The position numbers and the translations under genes were made by a program. From contig NZ_CABPSC010000002.1 in assembly GCF_902459585.1 (NCBI RefSeq), positions 403,966 to 467,965 on the forward strand: a stretch of DNA of 64,000 nucleotides, read 5' to 3'. Positions 8,735 to 17,036 of the stretch are shown piece by piece. The notes beneath the pieces were generated by a model, which did not search any database, had not been told where the DNA came from, and was given only the letters and a program-made list of their open reading frames with translations. The DNA comes from Pandoraea nosoerga. Lineage in GTDB: Bacteria > Pseudomonadota > Gammaproteobacteria > Burkholderiales > Burkholderiaceae. Within the stretch, counting starts at the first letter, position 1; each line of letters opens with the position of its first letter.

Positions 8735-8753
8735 CGATAATGGAAGATTATCG
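8735..8753. promoter_or_regulatory. Inverted repeat in the KfrA-recombinase gap (candidate operator)
   Basis: CGATAAT - GGAAG - ATTATCG, a perfect 7-bp dyad. GATAAT appears again at 8765-8770, giving three copies in 36 bp, as expected for an iterated KfrA-type operator. The gap is markedly more AT-rich than its surroundings. Confidence 0.55.
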
Positions 8754-8792
8754 CAAGCTATTTTGATAATACGTTATATTTTTTACATTTTA

Positions 8793-8808
8793 CATATGAA
8801 ATCATATG
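8793..8808. promoter_or_regulatory. Perfect 16-bp palindrome overlapping the recombinase start codon
   Basis: CATATGA - AA - TCATATG; the last three bases are the ATG of the recombinase gene. Protein bound here would block translation initiation or early transcription. Could also be part of a recombination site. Confidence 0.55.
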
Positions 8809-10026
8809 TTCGGTAAGCAAAATACGCCGAATGCGCTCTCGCGGGGATATCGGGCGCGAGATGCCTCGTCTCCAAGCATCACGCAGTCGCGCCCGCCCCG
8901 GCTTCTCGACCCGGCATCGCTCGATGCCGACGCCCGGGCCGCGGCGCAAGCACTCGTGCGCGAAGGCGAGTCGGTCAATACGCAGCAGAGCTATCGATCC
9001 GCCATGCGGTATTGGATGGGCTGGTATCGTCTGCGATATGGCCAGACGCTCGTCACGCCGCTATCGCCGGCGGCCATCGTGCAATTCGTCGTCGACCACG
9101 CGCAGCGTCAGGGCAAAGGTCACGGCAAAGGTCAGGGGCAAGACGAGCTGACGACCGAAATGCCGGCCGAGCTCGATGCCGAACTCGTCGCACAAGGGCT
9201 TAAAGCGCGCCCCGGACCGCCCTCGCTGGCAACGCTGCTGCACCGGCTGAGTGTCATCGGCAAGCTGCATACGTCGCGAGGTCTGCCCAATCCCTGTGCG
9301 GAGCCCGCCGTCCGCGAGCTGCTCGCGAAGACGCGCCGCGCGTATGCCAGACGCGGTGTCCGAACGGCCCAGAAGGACGCCATCACGCGCGAGCCGCTGC
9401 GCGCCATGCTTGCCACCTGCGACAACTCGCTGCGGGGCAAGCGCGACCGCGCATTGCTACTGTTCGCCTGGGCCAGCGGCGGGCGCCGTCGCTCGGAAGT
9501 CGTGCGCGCGACATGCGAGAACGTGCGGCGCACGGGGCCGGATCGCTACGTCTACACGCTGGCCTGGTCGAAAACGAACCAGCAAGGCGCAGACCTGCCG
9601 GAAAACGAGAAGCCGGTGACCGGCGCCGCGGGCGTCGCGCTCACCGACTGGCTCACGTCTGCCGGTATCACGCAGGGCGCCATCTTCCGCCGCGTGCGGC
9701 GTGGCGGGCATGTGGGCGAAGCGTTGACCGAAGCGGCGGTGCGCGACATCGTTCGCGAGCGCTGCGCGCTTGCCGGGCTCGAAGGCAACTTCTCGGCGCA
9801 CTCGCTGCGGGCGGGCTTCGTGACGGAAGCGGCACGGCAGCAGGTGCCACTGGCCGAAACCATGGCGATGACGGGCCACACGAGCGTGGCCACGGTCATC
9901 GGCTACTTCCGGCGTGCCGACATGCAGCGCTCGCGCGCCGCCGACCTGATGGGAGAGGACGTCGGCTGCGGCGCGCACGCAGGGGCCGACGCCACTCACG
10001 GCGGCAGCCCCACTCGCATGGGATAA
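8806..10026 (+). CDS. Site-specific tyrosine recombinase (integrase family)
   Basis: 406 residues. An N-terminal SAM-like core-binding domain (VNTQQSYRSAMRYWMGWY at about 65-82) is followed by the catalytic domain with the expected set: Arg in GGRRRSEV (about 225-232), Lys in the beta-hairpin AWSKTNQ, HSLR (about 331-334), His in TGHTS, and Tyr in GYFRR (about 367). All catalytic positions are present, so it should be active. No prophage, transposon or integron cassettes surround it. No Shine-Dalgarno precedes the ATG, which lies inside a palindrome; a later start is possible but would leave the core intact. Divergent from the KfrA-like gene, with which it likely forms a functional pair. Target site unknown. 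Confidence 0.87.
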   Translation: MFGKQNTPNALSRGYRARDASSPSITQSRPPRLLDPASLDADARAAAQALVREGESVNTQQSYRSAMRYWMGWYRLRYGQTLVTPLSPAAIVQFVVDHAQRQGKGHGKGQGQDELTTEMPAELDAELVAQGLKARPGPPSLATLLHRLSVIGKLHTSRGLPNPCAEPAVRELLAKTRRAYARRGVRTAQKDAITREPLRAMLATCDNSLRGKRDRALLLFAWASGGRRRSEVVRATCENVRRTGPDRYVYTLAWSKTNQQGADLPENEKPVTGAAGVALTDWLTSAGITQGAIFRRVRRGGHVGEALTEAAVRDIVRERCALAGLEGNFSAHSLRAGFVTEAARQQVPLAETMAMTGHTSVATVIGYFRRADMQRSRAADLMGEDVGCGAHAGADATHGGSPTRMG

Positions 10027-10279
10027 CGCACGGGCCGACAAACCAATGACGGGACGCACGACGGCAGAACGGCAGAACGCCGGAACGACTCCCCGCCCTC
10101 GAGGGAACGACAGGACCGAGACCGCGCCTGAGCCGGGTGACGCCGATCGCTGGCCTGCATAAAGATGCATATTAGTGGTATCTTTTGGTGCGTTGCGCAC
10201 GTATGCCATAGTGAACATACTGCGTGCTGTGACTGCTGCGGTTCCCCCCGTTTCCGAACACACCAAGGTGCAGATCGTC

Positions 10280-11413
10280 ATGTCCAATTCCCATGCCGCC
10301 CAATCGCGCAATCGCGCCCTCATCGAGCGTTTCGGCTTGCTCGCCCCGATCATTCAGGCCCCGATGGCCGGCACGTCGACGCCCGCGCTGGCCGCTGCCG
10401 TCTCCAACGCCGGCGGTCTCGGCTCGATCGGTGTGGCGGCCATGGGCGCGGAAGCCGCGCGCAAGGCCATCCGGGACACGCGCGCGCTGACCAGCAAGCC
10501 GTTCAACGTCAATGTGTTCTGCCACGCGCCGGCCAGGCTCGACGCGGCGCGCGACGCCGCATGGCTTGCCTACCTGGCACCGGAATTCGCGCGCTTCGAC
10601 GCGACGCCGCCGGCAACGCTCAGCGAAATCTACAAAAGCTTCGTGGTCGACGAGGCAATGTTCGCGGTGCTTCTGGAGGAGCGTCCGGCCGTGGTGAGCT
10701 TCCATTTCGGGCTGCCGTCGCAGGAGAAGATCGACGCCCTACACGCGGCCGGCATCACGCTCTTTGCCACGGCGACCAATCTCGCCGAAGCCAGGGCCGT
10801 CGAAGCGGCCCGGGTCGACGCCATCGTTGCACAAGGCTACGAGGCCGGCGGTCACCGCGGCCGCTTCGAAGATCTTGGCGATGGCGTGCCGAGCGACGAC
10901 GAACAGCTCGGCACGCTCGCGCTCGTGCGGTTGATCGTCACGCACACGTCGGTGCCGGTGATCGCGGCGGGCGGCATCATGGACGGTGCCGGTATCGCAG
11001 CCGCGCTCGCGCTTGGCGCGCAGGCGGCACAACTCGGCACGGCGTTCGTGGCCTGTCCCGAATCGTCGGCAGACGCCGCCTACCGCGAGCGCATGACGAG
11101 CGCGCAGCAGCCCCGCACCGCCCTCATTCGCGCGATTTCGGGACGTCCCGCCCGCGGCTTCGTGAATCGCCTCTACGAACTGGAACAGGCGGCCGGTCGC
11201 CCCGCACTGCCCGCCTATCCCGTGACTTACGATGCGGGCAAGGCGCTCAACGCTGCGGCCAAGGCCAAGGGCAACGGCGACTACGGCGCGCAATGGGCCG
11301 GACAGGCCGCGCCGCTTGCCCGCGCCATGCCGGCGGCCGAGCTCGTCGGCGTGCTACGCACCGAGCTGCGCGAAGCGTTCGGCTCGCTGCGCGAACTTGC
11401 CGCCACGTTCTGA
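10280..11413 (+). CDS. Nitronate monooxygenase (2-nitropropane dioxygenase family)
   Basis: 377 residues. FMN-dependent TIM-barrel enzyme that oxidises alkyl nitronates (for example propionate-3-nitronate) to carbonyl compounds and nitrite. Motifs: [21 protein letters not shown] with GGLGSIG at the N-terminus, GYEAGGHRG in the middle (class I His and FMN contacts), and [19 protein letters not shown] followed by [10 protein letters not shown] for phosphate binding. I chose the ATG at 10280 (MSNSHAAQ) because it precedes the conserved core and has AAGGTG upstream; the in-frame ATG at 10175 would add 35 atypical residues. Upstream, 10200-10219 holds a GTATG...CATAC dyad. Stands alone and ends at a strong hairpin. 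Confidence 0.9.
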   Translation: MSNSHAAQSRNRALIERFGLLAPIIQAPMAGTSTPALAAAVSNAGGLGSIGVAAMGAEAARKAIRDTRALTSKPFNVNVFCHAPARLDAARDAAWLAYLAPEFARFDATPPATLSEIYKSFVVDEAMFAVLLEERPAVVSFHFGLPSQEKIDALHAAGITLFATATNLAEARAVEAARVDAIVAQGYEAGGHRGRFEDLGDGVPSDDEQLGTLALVRLIVTHTSVPVIAAGGIMDGAGIAAALALGAQAAQLGTAFVACPESSADAAYRERMTSAQQPRTALIRAISGRPARGFVNRLYELEQAAGRPALPAYPVTYDAGKALNAAAKAKGNGDYGAQWAGQAAPLARAMPAAELVGVLRTELREAFGSLRELAATF

Positions 11414-11487
11414 CCGGCCGGACGACGGGCCGCAGCGCGGTGCGAGGGGACAAGGCTCGACGCGCGCACCTCCCTTGCCCCGGAAGC

Positions 11488-11517
11488 ACGACGGGCAGCC
11501 ATGAGGCTGCCCGTCGT
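11488..11517. terminator. Bidirectional hairpin terminator between nitronate monooxygenase and livF
   Basis: Perfect 13-bp stem ACGACGGGCAGCC / GGCTGCCCGTCGT with the 4-nt loop ATGA, between convergent genes. There is no long T-run on either side, so termination may be only partly intrinsic. Confidence 0.75.
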
Positions 11518-11549
11518 CATTGGCGGGCCGCTCGCGCGCCCGTGACATC

Positions 11550-12275
11550 TCAGTGACCGCCGCCGCCCAGATACGCCGCGCGCACGGCATCGTCGTTGCG
11601 CAGGCGCTCGGCCGGGCCGTGCACGGAAATGCGCCCGTTCTCTAGCACATAGCCGTAGTCCGCAACGCCAAGCGCTGCCGCGGCGAACTGCTCGACGAGC
11701 AGCATCGTCACGCCCTCCGCCTTGAGATTGCCGATGATGCGGAACACTTCGTCGACGAGAATCGGTGCGAGCCCCATCGACGGCTCGTCGAGCAGCACGA
11801 TGTCCGGGCGCAGCATGACCGCGCGCGCCATGGCGAGCATCTGCTGTTCGCCGCCGGAGAGCGTGCCCGCCAGTTGATTGCGGCGCTCCTTGAGCCGCGG
11901 AAACAGGTCCATCGCGCGCTCGAGGTCCGCGGCCACGTCGCCGCGGGGACGGCTGCCCGTCAGGCGAGCAAAGGCCCCCAGCCGAAGATTGTCCGTCACC
12001 GACATCGTCGCGAACACACGCCGGCCTTCGGGTGAATGCGCCAGCCCGAGCTTGGCGATGCGATGCGAATCGAGCCCGTCGATGCGCTTGTCGCCCAGCG
12101 TGATTTCGCCCGACGTCGGCTTGATCATGCCCGACACCGCGCGCATGGTGGTGGTCTTGCCCGCCCCGTTCGAGCCGATGAGCGTGACGACCTGACCGCT
12201 CGGCACATCGATGTCGATGCCGTGCAGCACCTGCACCTTGCCGTAGCCGGCCTGCAGATTACGAATGGAAAGCAT
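11550..12275 (-). CDS. livF: Branched-chain amino-acid-type ABC transporter ATPase LivF
   Basis: 241 residues, a full-length LivF. Walker A GSNGAGKTT near residue 34, signature LSGGEQQM, Walker B PDIVLLDEPSMGLAP, then the switch His region. It drives import together with the LivG half of the LivM-LivG fusion upstream. Last gene of the livK-livH-livMG-livF operon, 63 bp after the fusion gene. The LivF C-terminal pattern (VLENGRISVHGPAERLRNDDAVRAAYLGG) is intact. Confidence 0.93.
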   Translation of the reverse strand: MLSIRNLQAGYGKVQVLHGIDIDVPSGQVVTLIGSNGAGKTTTMRAVSGMIKPTSGEITLGDKRIDGLDSHRIAKLGLAHSPEGRRVFATMSVTDNLRLGAFARLTGSRPRGDVAADLERAMDLFPRLKERRNQLAGTLSGGEQQMLAMARAVMLRPDIVLLDEPSMGLAPILVDEVFRIIGNLKAEGVTMLLVEQFAAAALGVADYGYVLENGRISVHGPAERLRNDDAVRAAYLGGGGH

Positions 12276-12338
12276 AGTGGTTCCGTTTGTTCGTCGTTGC
12301 CGCGCGAGGCAGCGCGAGGCGAGCCGTCGCGCGTGTCG

Positions 12339-14327
12339 TCAGTGCGCGGTCGATGCGCCACCCAGATACGCTTCGATCACCTTCGGATCGGCCTGAATCT
12401 GCGCCGGCAGCCCTTCGGCGATCTTCTGCCCGAAGTCGAGCACGGACACCGTCTGGCACGTGCTCATCACCACGTCCATGTGGTGCTCGATCAGAATGAC
12501 CGTGATGCCATGGTCGCGGATCTTGCGGATGATCGCGAGCAGCTCCCGTATATCGGGCGCCGTAAGACCGGCGGCCGGCTCGTCGAGCAGCAACAGGCGC
12601 GGATCGAGCGCCAGCGCGCGGGCGATTTCGAGCAGACGCTGCTTGCCGTAGGGCAGATTGCGCGCCTCCTCGTCGGCAAGCGCCGTCAGCCCCACGAACT
12701 CCAGCAGTCGCATGGCGCGCGCGCGAGCGCCGTCCTCCTCACGCTTGTAGCGCGGCAGCCGCAGCGAGACGTCGACCAGCGTCGAATCGAAGGTGTGATG
12801 CAGGCCCACGAGCACGTTCTCGAGCGCCGTCATTTCGCCAAAGAGCTGCACGTTCTGGAACGTGCGCGCCACGCCCGATAGCGCAATGTCCGACGACGTG
12901 CGCCCGGCCAGCGACTGTCCGGCGAACTCGATGCTGCCCGCCGTCGGCACGTAGATGCCCGTGAGCACGTTCATCATCGTGCTCTTGCCGGAGCCGTTCG
13001 GGCCGATCAGCCCGTGGATCGTGCCGCGCCTGACGGTGAGGTCCACCTGGTTGAGCGCCTTCAGGCCATCGAACTGCATCAGCAACTGGCGCACCTTGAG
13101 CAGCTCTTCCGGCCCGCTCGCCGCTGCGGCGAGCACCGGATCGGCGCCGCCGGCGCTCGCTTCGTCGACCTGGGTCGCCGACACGGTCACCGTGCGGCGG
13201 CGATGCAGGATGCGTGAGCGCAGAAAGCCGATAATGCCGTCGGGCAGGTAATACACGACGAAGAGGATCATCAGGCCGAAGATCGTCAGGCGCCAGTCCG
13301 TGATGCTCTCGCGCCACCACGTGACGCCGGCCAGAGCAATCGTGCCGACGATCGGCACGGCTGCCTTGGCGAGCGTTGTGCGCGCCTTGGCGATTGCCGC
13401 AACGGCGACGACCGCCGTCACCGCCGCGATCACCGTCGCGACGATGCGAAAGACGCCGATGTCGTCGAGCAGCTGCGGCAGCAGCACGATGATGGCCGCG
13501 CCCAGCAGCGAGCCGCTGCGCGTCTTGCGCCCGCCCATGATGACCGCGAGCAGGAACAGGATCGTGAGCTCGAAGTTGTACGTATTGGGCGAGATGTACT
13601 GCTCCGAGTAGGCGTAGAGGCTGCCCGCCAGGCCGGCAAACCCGGCGCTGATCACGAACGCATACACCTTGTAGCGGTACACCGACACGCCCATGCAGTC
13701 GGAGGCGACCGGCGAATCGCGCAGCGCTTCGAATGCGCGCCCGAGGTGCGACTTCAGGATACGGTGCGCCACGAGCATGCTCAGCAGCAGCAACACGGCG
13801 ACGAGCCAGTAGTACTCGACTTCATCGATCGGATGCCCGCCGATGAGCGGCTTCGTCAGCTTGATGCCCAGCGGCCCGGCCGTGAGGAAGTCCATTTCGT
13901 TGATGAGGATCTGGATGATGGTGCCGAACGCCAGCGTCACCATGGCCAGATAGGGGCCGATCACGCGCAGCGCCGGCAAGGCGAGCACCGCGCCGAACGC
14001 CGCCGTGATCAGAATGGCGGCGGGCAGCGCCAGCCACAGCGTGAGACCCAGTTTCGCGAAGAATACGCCCGCCACGTAGGCGCCGATGCCGAACAGGCCC
14101 GCGTGGCCCAACGACACCTGCCCGGTGTAGCCCACGACGATATCCAGCCCGAAAAGCAGGATCGCGTAGATCATGATCGTCTCGATCATGTGGATGTAGT
14201 ATGGATTGCCGACGGCTAGCGGGAAGCCGAACAGCGCCACGATCGCGAGGATCGCGGCGAGTTTCGTGCCCACACGCAGGCCGCCGAGATCGCGGTCCGC
14301 GCGAGCGGTGGAGGTCTGTGCGGTCAT
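12339..14327 (-). CDS. Fused LivM permease - LivG ATPase of a branched-chain amino-acid-type ABC transporter
   Basis: 662 residues from the ATG at 14327 (MTAQTSTAR), preceded by AAGGTG and only 2 nt after the livH stop. Residues ~1-390 are a LivM permease (DIVVGYTGQVSLGHAGLFGIGAY, GPYLAMVTLAFG, GRAFEALRDSPVAS), and residues ~410-662 a complete LivG ATPase with Walker A GPNGSGKST near 443, the LivG Q-loop segment VARTFQNVQLF, signature LPYGKQRLLEIA and Walker B LLLLDEPAAGL. A ~25-residue linker joins them. Fusion keeps permease and ATPase in fixed stoichiometry and is known in Burkholderiales. The 5' in-frame extension beyond 14327 overlaps livH and is not real coding. Confidence 0.93.
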   Translation of the reverse strand: MTAQTSTARADRDLGGLRVGTKLAAILAIVALFGFPLAVGNPYYIHMIETIMIYAILLFGLDIVVGYTGQVSLGHAGLFGIGAYVAGVFFAKLGLTLWLALPAAILITAAFGAVLALPALRVIGPYLAMVTLAFGTIIQILINEMDFLTAGPLGIKLTKPLIGGHPIDEVEYYWLVAVLLLLSMLVAHRILKSHLGRAFEALRDSPVASDCMGVSVYRYKVYAFVISAGFAGLAGSLYAYSEQYISPNTYNFELTILFLLAVIMGGRKTRSGSLLGAAIIVLLPQLLDDIGVFRIVATVIAAVTAVVAVAAIAKARTTLAKAAVPIVGTIALAGVTWWRESITDWRLTIFGLMILFVVYYLPDGIIGFLRSRILHRRRTVTVSATQVDEASAGGADPVLAAAASGPEELLKVRQLLMQFDGLKALNQVDLTVRRGTIHGLIGPNGSGKSTMMNVLTGIYVPTAGSIEFAGQSLAGRTSSDIALSGVARTFQNVQLFGEMTALENVLVGLHHTFDSTLVDVSLRLPRYKREEDGARARAMRLLEFVGLTALADEEARNLPYGKQRLLEIARALALDPRLLLLDEPAAGLTAPDIRELLAIIRKIRDHGITVILIEHHMDVVMSTCQTVSVLDFGQKIAEGLPAQIQADPKVIEAYLGGASTAH

Positions 14328-14329
14328 GG

Positions 14330-15208
14330 TTACACCTTCTTGATGGCGGTCTTGCCGAACAGGCCCGCCGGCTTCACGGCCAGCACAAGCAGCAGCAGCA
14401 CGAGACCCGGCACGTCCTTGTACCCGGTCGAGAGATAGAACGCAGTGGTGGTTTCGGCCACGCCGAGGATCACGCCGCCGACGAGCACGCCCATGCCGCT
14501 CGAGAGCCCGCCGATGATTGCCACGGCAAATGCCTTCAAGCCGAGCACCGCGCCCATCGTGGCGCCCGTGAGGGTGAGCGGCGCCACGAGCACGCCGGCG
14601 AACGCGGCGGCCATCGACGAGAGCGCATACGAGAACGTAATCACCAGGCTGGTGTTGATGCCCATCAGGCCGGCGGCGTCGCGGTCGTTGGCGGTCGCCA
14701 CGACGGCCTTGCCGTATATCGAACGCCGGTTGAAGAACTCGACGGCGGCCATCATGAGCAGTGCGCCGGCGACCACGAGCAACTCCATCGGCAGCACGTT
14801 GGCGCCGACGAGCTTGACCGGCGCTTCGGGAAGCGGTGACGGAAACTTCAGATCGTCGCGGCCCCACACGTTCTCCGCGACGTTGCGAAAGATGATGCCC
14901 AGCGCAATGGTGGACATGATCCAGCCGAACTCGGACTTGATTCTCAGCGCCGGTTTGACGCCGATGCGCTCGACCAGCGCGCCTTGCACCAGCCCGAACA
15001 GGCAGACGATGGGAACCATCAGCCAGTAGTTCAGACCGAGGGTGTCGACCAGTGTGAGGCCGACCAGCGCGCCGAGCATGAGCGCTTCGCCCTGGCCGAA
15101 GTTCAGGGTGCCGGACGTCGCGAAAGTCAGTTGGTAACCGAAGGCGATCACGGCGTAGATCATCCCCAGCGCGATACCGCTGTAGATGAGTTGAATCAGG
15201 ATGGTCAT
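14330..15208 (-). CDS. livH: Branched-chain amino-acid-type ABC transporter permease LivH
   Basis: 292 residues, a multi-helix inner-membrane permease beginning MTILIQLIYSGIALGMIYAV, with the LivH hallmarks TFATSGTLNFGQGEALMLGA and VVATANDRDAAGLMGIN. Start chosen at 15208 for its GAGAGGAA Shine-Dalgarno; the reading frame continues ~30 codons further upstream into non-coding sequence. It pairs with the LivM half of the fusion to form the translocation channel. It is separated from livK by 219 bp that contain a 13-bp perfect stem-loop. Confidence 0.93.
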   Translation of the reverse strand: MTILIQLIYSGIALGMIYAVIAFGYQLTFATSGTLNFGQGEALMLGALVGLTLVDTLGLNYWLMVPIVCLFGLVQGALVERIGVKPALRIKSEFGWIMSTIALGIIFRNVAENVWGRDDLKFPSPLPEAPVKLVGANVLPMELLVVAGALLMMAAVEFFNRRSIYGKAVVATANDRDAAGLMGINTSLVITFSYALSSMAAAFAGVLVAPLTLTGATMGAVLGLKAFAVAIIGGLSSGMGVLVGGVILGVAETTTAFYLSTGYKDVPGLVLLLLVLAVKPAGLFGKTAIKKV

Positions 15209-15267
15209 GCGTTCCTCTCTCGCGAGTGCGAGCCTACGAGCGATGCACGGGAGGCATTCGGGACGCT

Positions 15268-15302
15268 CGCCTTGCGCCGGTCCCGCGTGCCGGCGCAAGG
15301 CG
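15268..15302 (-). other. Intercistronic stem-loop between livK and livH
   Basis: Perfect 13-bp stem CGCCTTGCGCCGG / CCGGCGCAAGGCG with a 9-nt loop. There is no T-run after it on the minus strand, so it is more likely an mRNA-stabilising or partial-attenuation element, keeping the binding protein in excess over the membrane complex, than a full terminator. The rest of 15209-15427 shows nothing else. Confidence 0.6.
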
Positions 15303-15427
15303 TCGGGTATCGATACGGCGCGTGCGCCGCGCCGCGCTGCGCCGTCATTGGCGCGCGGGACGCGAACGACACGCGCCGTCGTTCACCCGTCATGGCTGCA
15401 GGATGCAGCGCTGGATGGAAATGCGGC

Positions 15428-16645
15428 TTACTTGCTGGCCGTCTTCTCGCGGACCTTGCTGCCGGCCTTCAGATCGCTGTCGTAGGCGTACACCACGCGA
15501 CCGCCCTTCACTTCGCCGAACACCGGAATGTTGGCGGTGATGGCATCGTGATCGTCATGCGTGAAGGGGTGGTCGTAAGTCGTGACCACGCCCTCGACCG
15601 GCGTCTTCAGGTCTTCCAGCGCAGCGCGCACCTTCGGGCCGTCCGTGCTGCCGGCCTGCTTGATCGCCGCGGCGAGCAGGTAGATCGAGTCGTAGCCCTG
15701 CGCCGCCGAGACCGCCGAGTCGATACGGTTGTTCTTCGGCTTGAACATGGCCAGATAAGCATCGATGAACGCCTTGCGCTTGGGCGTGTTCGGCTCCTGG
15801 ATGAACGTCTGGGGCATGCGCGCACCCTCGCCGTTCACGCCCGAGTTGTCGATGTAGTTGGCCATCGCGAGCGTCCAGCTGCCGACGATCGGCAGCTTCC
15901 AGCCGAGCTTGGCCATGCCGTTGGCGATCTGCGCCAGTTCCGGGCCGATGCCGTAGGTGAGGATCACGTCGGCGCCGGCCTGCTTGGCCTTGAGCAACTG
16001 CGCCGTCATGTCGACGTCCTTGATGTTGAACTTCTCGACGGCGACCGGCGTGATCCCCTTCGACTTGAGCGCCTTTTCAAGATCCTCGCGGCCGAGCTGA
16101 CCGTAGTTGGTCGAGTCCGCCAGGATCGCCGGCTTCTTGAAGCCGCGACGCGTGATCGCCTCCTCCACGATCATCGGCGCCTGGATGCTGTCCTTGGCCG
16201 AGTTGCGGAAAACGTAGTTGTCAGGGTACTGGGGCGGCTTGAATTGCTCGGTAATGACGGTGCCCGTGGCCACGTTGTTGAACACCGGAATCTTGGCGTC
16301 CTGGTAGAAGCGCTGCGAGGCGAGCGCCACGCCGGTATTGATGTAGCCGACCGTGGCGACCACCTTTTCCTTGTTGATCAGTTCCTGCGCGACTTGCACG
16401 CCGCGCTCGTTCTTGGCTTCTTCGTCGCGCTCGACGAGCACGATCTGACGGCCCAGCACGCCGCCGGCCTTGTTGATTTCCGCGGCGGCCAGACGCACGC
16501 CATCGCGCATGGAAACGCCCATCGACGACGAGCCGCCGGTAAACGGGCCGGACACGCCGATCTTGATCGGATCGGCCGCGATGGCCATGGAGGCAGACAG
16601 CGCGAATGCCACGGCGCCCGCCATGAGCTTGAATCGGAATTGCAT
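15428..16645 (-). CDS. Periplasmic branched-chain amino-acid-type substrate-binding protein
   Basis: 405 residues. Sec signal peptide (MQFRFKLMAGAVAFALSASMAIA) followed by the type I periplasmic-binding fold: DPIKIGVSGPFTGGSSSMG, INKAGGVLGRQIVLVERDEEAK, and the second lobe with TYGIGPELAQIANGMAKLGWKLPIVGSW. It delivers ligand to LivH/LivMG. Residues that fix the ligand cannot be read by eye; members of this family bind branched-chain amino acids, amides, urea or aromatic acids. First gene of the operon. The Shine-Dalgarno AAGGAGA lies just before the start. High expression is expected from the hairpin after the gene. Confidence 0.9.
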   Translation of the reverse strand: MQFRFKLMAGAVAFALSASMAIAADPIKIGVSGPFTGGSSSMGVSMRDGVRLAAAEINKAGGVLGRQIVLVERDEEAKNERGVQVAQELINKEKVVATVGYINTGVALASQRFYQDAKIPVFNNVATGTVITEQFKPPQYPDNYVFRNSAKDSIQAPMIVEEAITRRGFKKPAILADSTNYGQLGREDLEKALKSKGITPVAVEKFNIKDVDMTAQLLKAKQAGADVILTYGIGPELAQIANGMAKLGWKLPIVGSWTLAMANYIDNSGVNGEGARMPQTFIQEPNTPKRKAFIDAYLAMFKPKNNRIDSAVSAAQGYDSIYLLAAAIKQAGSTDGPKVRAALEDLKTPVEGVVTTYDHPFTHDDHDAITANIPVFGEVKGGRVVYAYDSDLKAGSKVREKTASK

Positions 16646-17036
16646 AAGGGTCTCCTTCGGTGCGATGCGTTTCGATATGACGCTTTTTTACTGCGATTTC
16701 CTGGTGTCGCAGGCCCTGCCGTGGGATGCGCGACTCACGGGTTGTCTTCCCCGTCTGCACCGCCCCGGTCTTGTAATTCGTGTCAGGGCGATACCATCAA
16801 GCACGCGTCGAACGACCAACCTAGCGCGCCGATTATGTGATCGCTGAGTTTCGCCCGCAAAGGCGGGAATACCCCTATCGGCACGGGGGTTTGCGGCCCG
16901 TCATCGCGCATTGGCGCGGGTTTGCGGAGGGTTTTGGCGGCGCGCGCCATGTATGGCGCGTGTCCGGAGATCGGCACGGAGTGCCAAAGAGTTCGACTTG
17001 AAATGCGGGTCGTAAGGGAGATGTAAGCGACGGCGA
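16646..17036. other. Non-coding gap between ftsK and livK with ftsK terminator-like hairpins
   Basis: 391 bp without a gene. It holds a perfect stem CGCGCCAT-GT-ATGGCGCG at 16943-16960 and shorter GC-rich dyads (CCCGC-AAAG-GCGGG near 16856-16869), which would end ftsK transcription, followed by the presumed livK promoter nearer 16646-16800. I could not assign -35/-10 boxes confidently. Confidence 0.5.

Noticed and set aside
8806-10026. Prophage or genomic island marked by the integrase
   Set aside because: No phage genes, att direct repeats or tRNA nearby; flanks are ordinary chromosomal genes with the same composition except the short intergenic region.
14328-14867. LivM-LivG starting 180 codons earlier
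   Set aside because: That stretch is the shadow of livH; MTAQTSTAR at 14327 has a ribosome site and begins the conserved permease.
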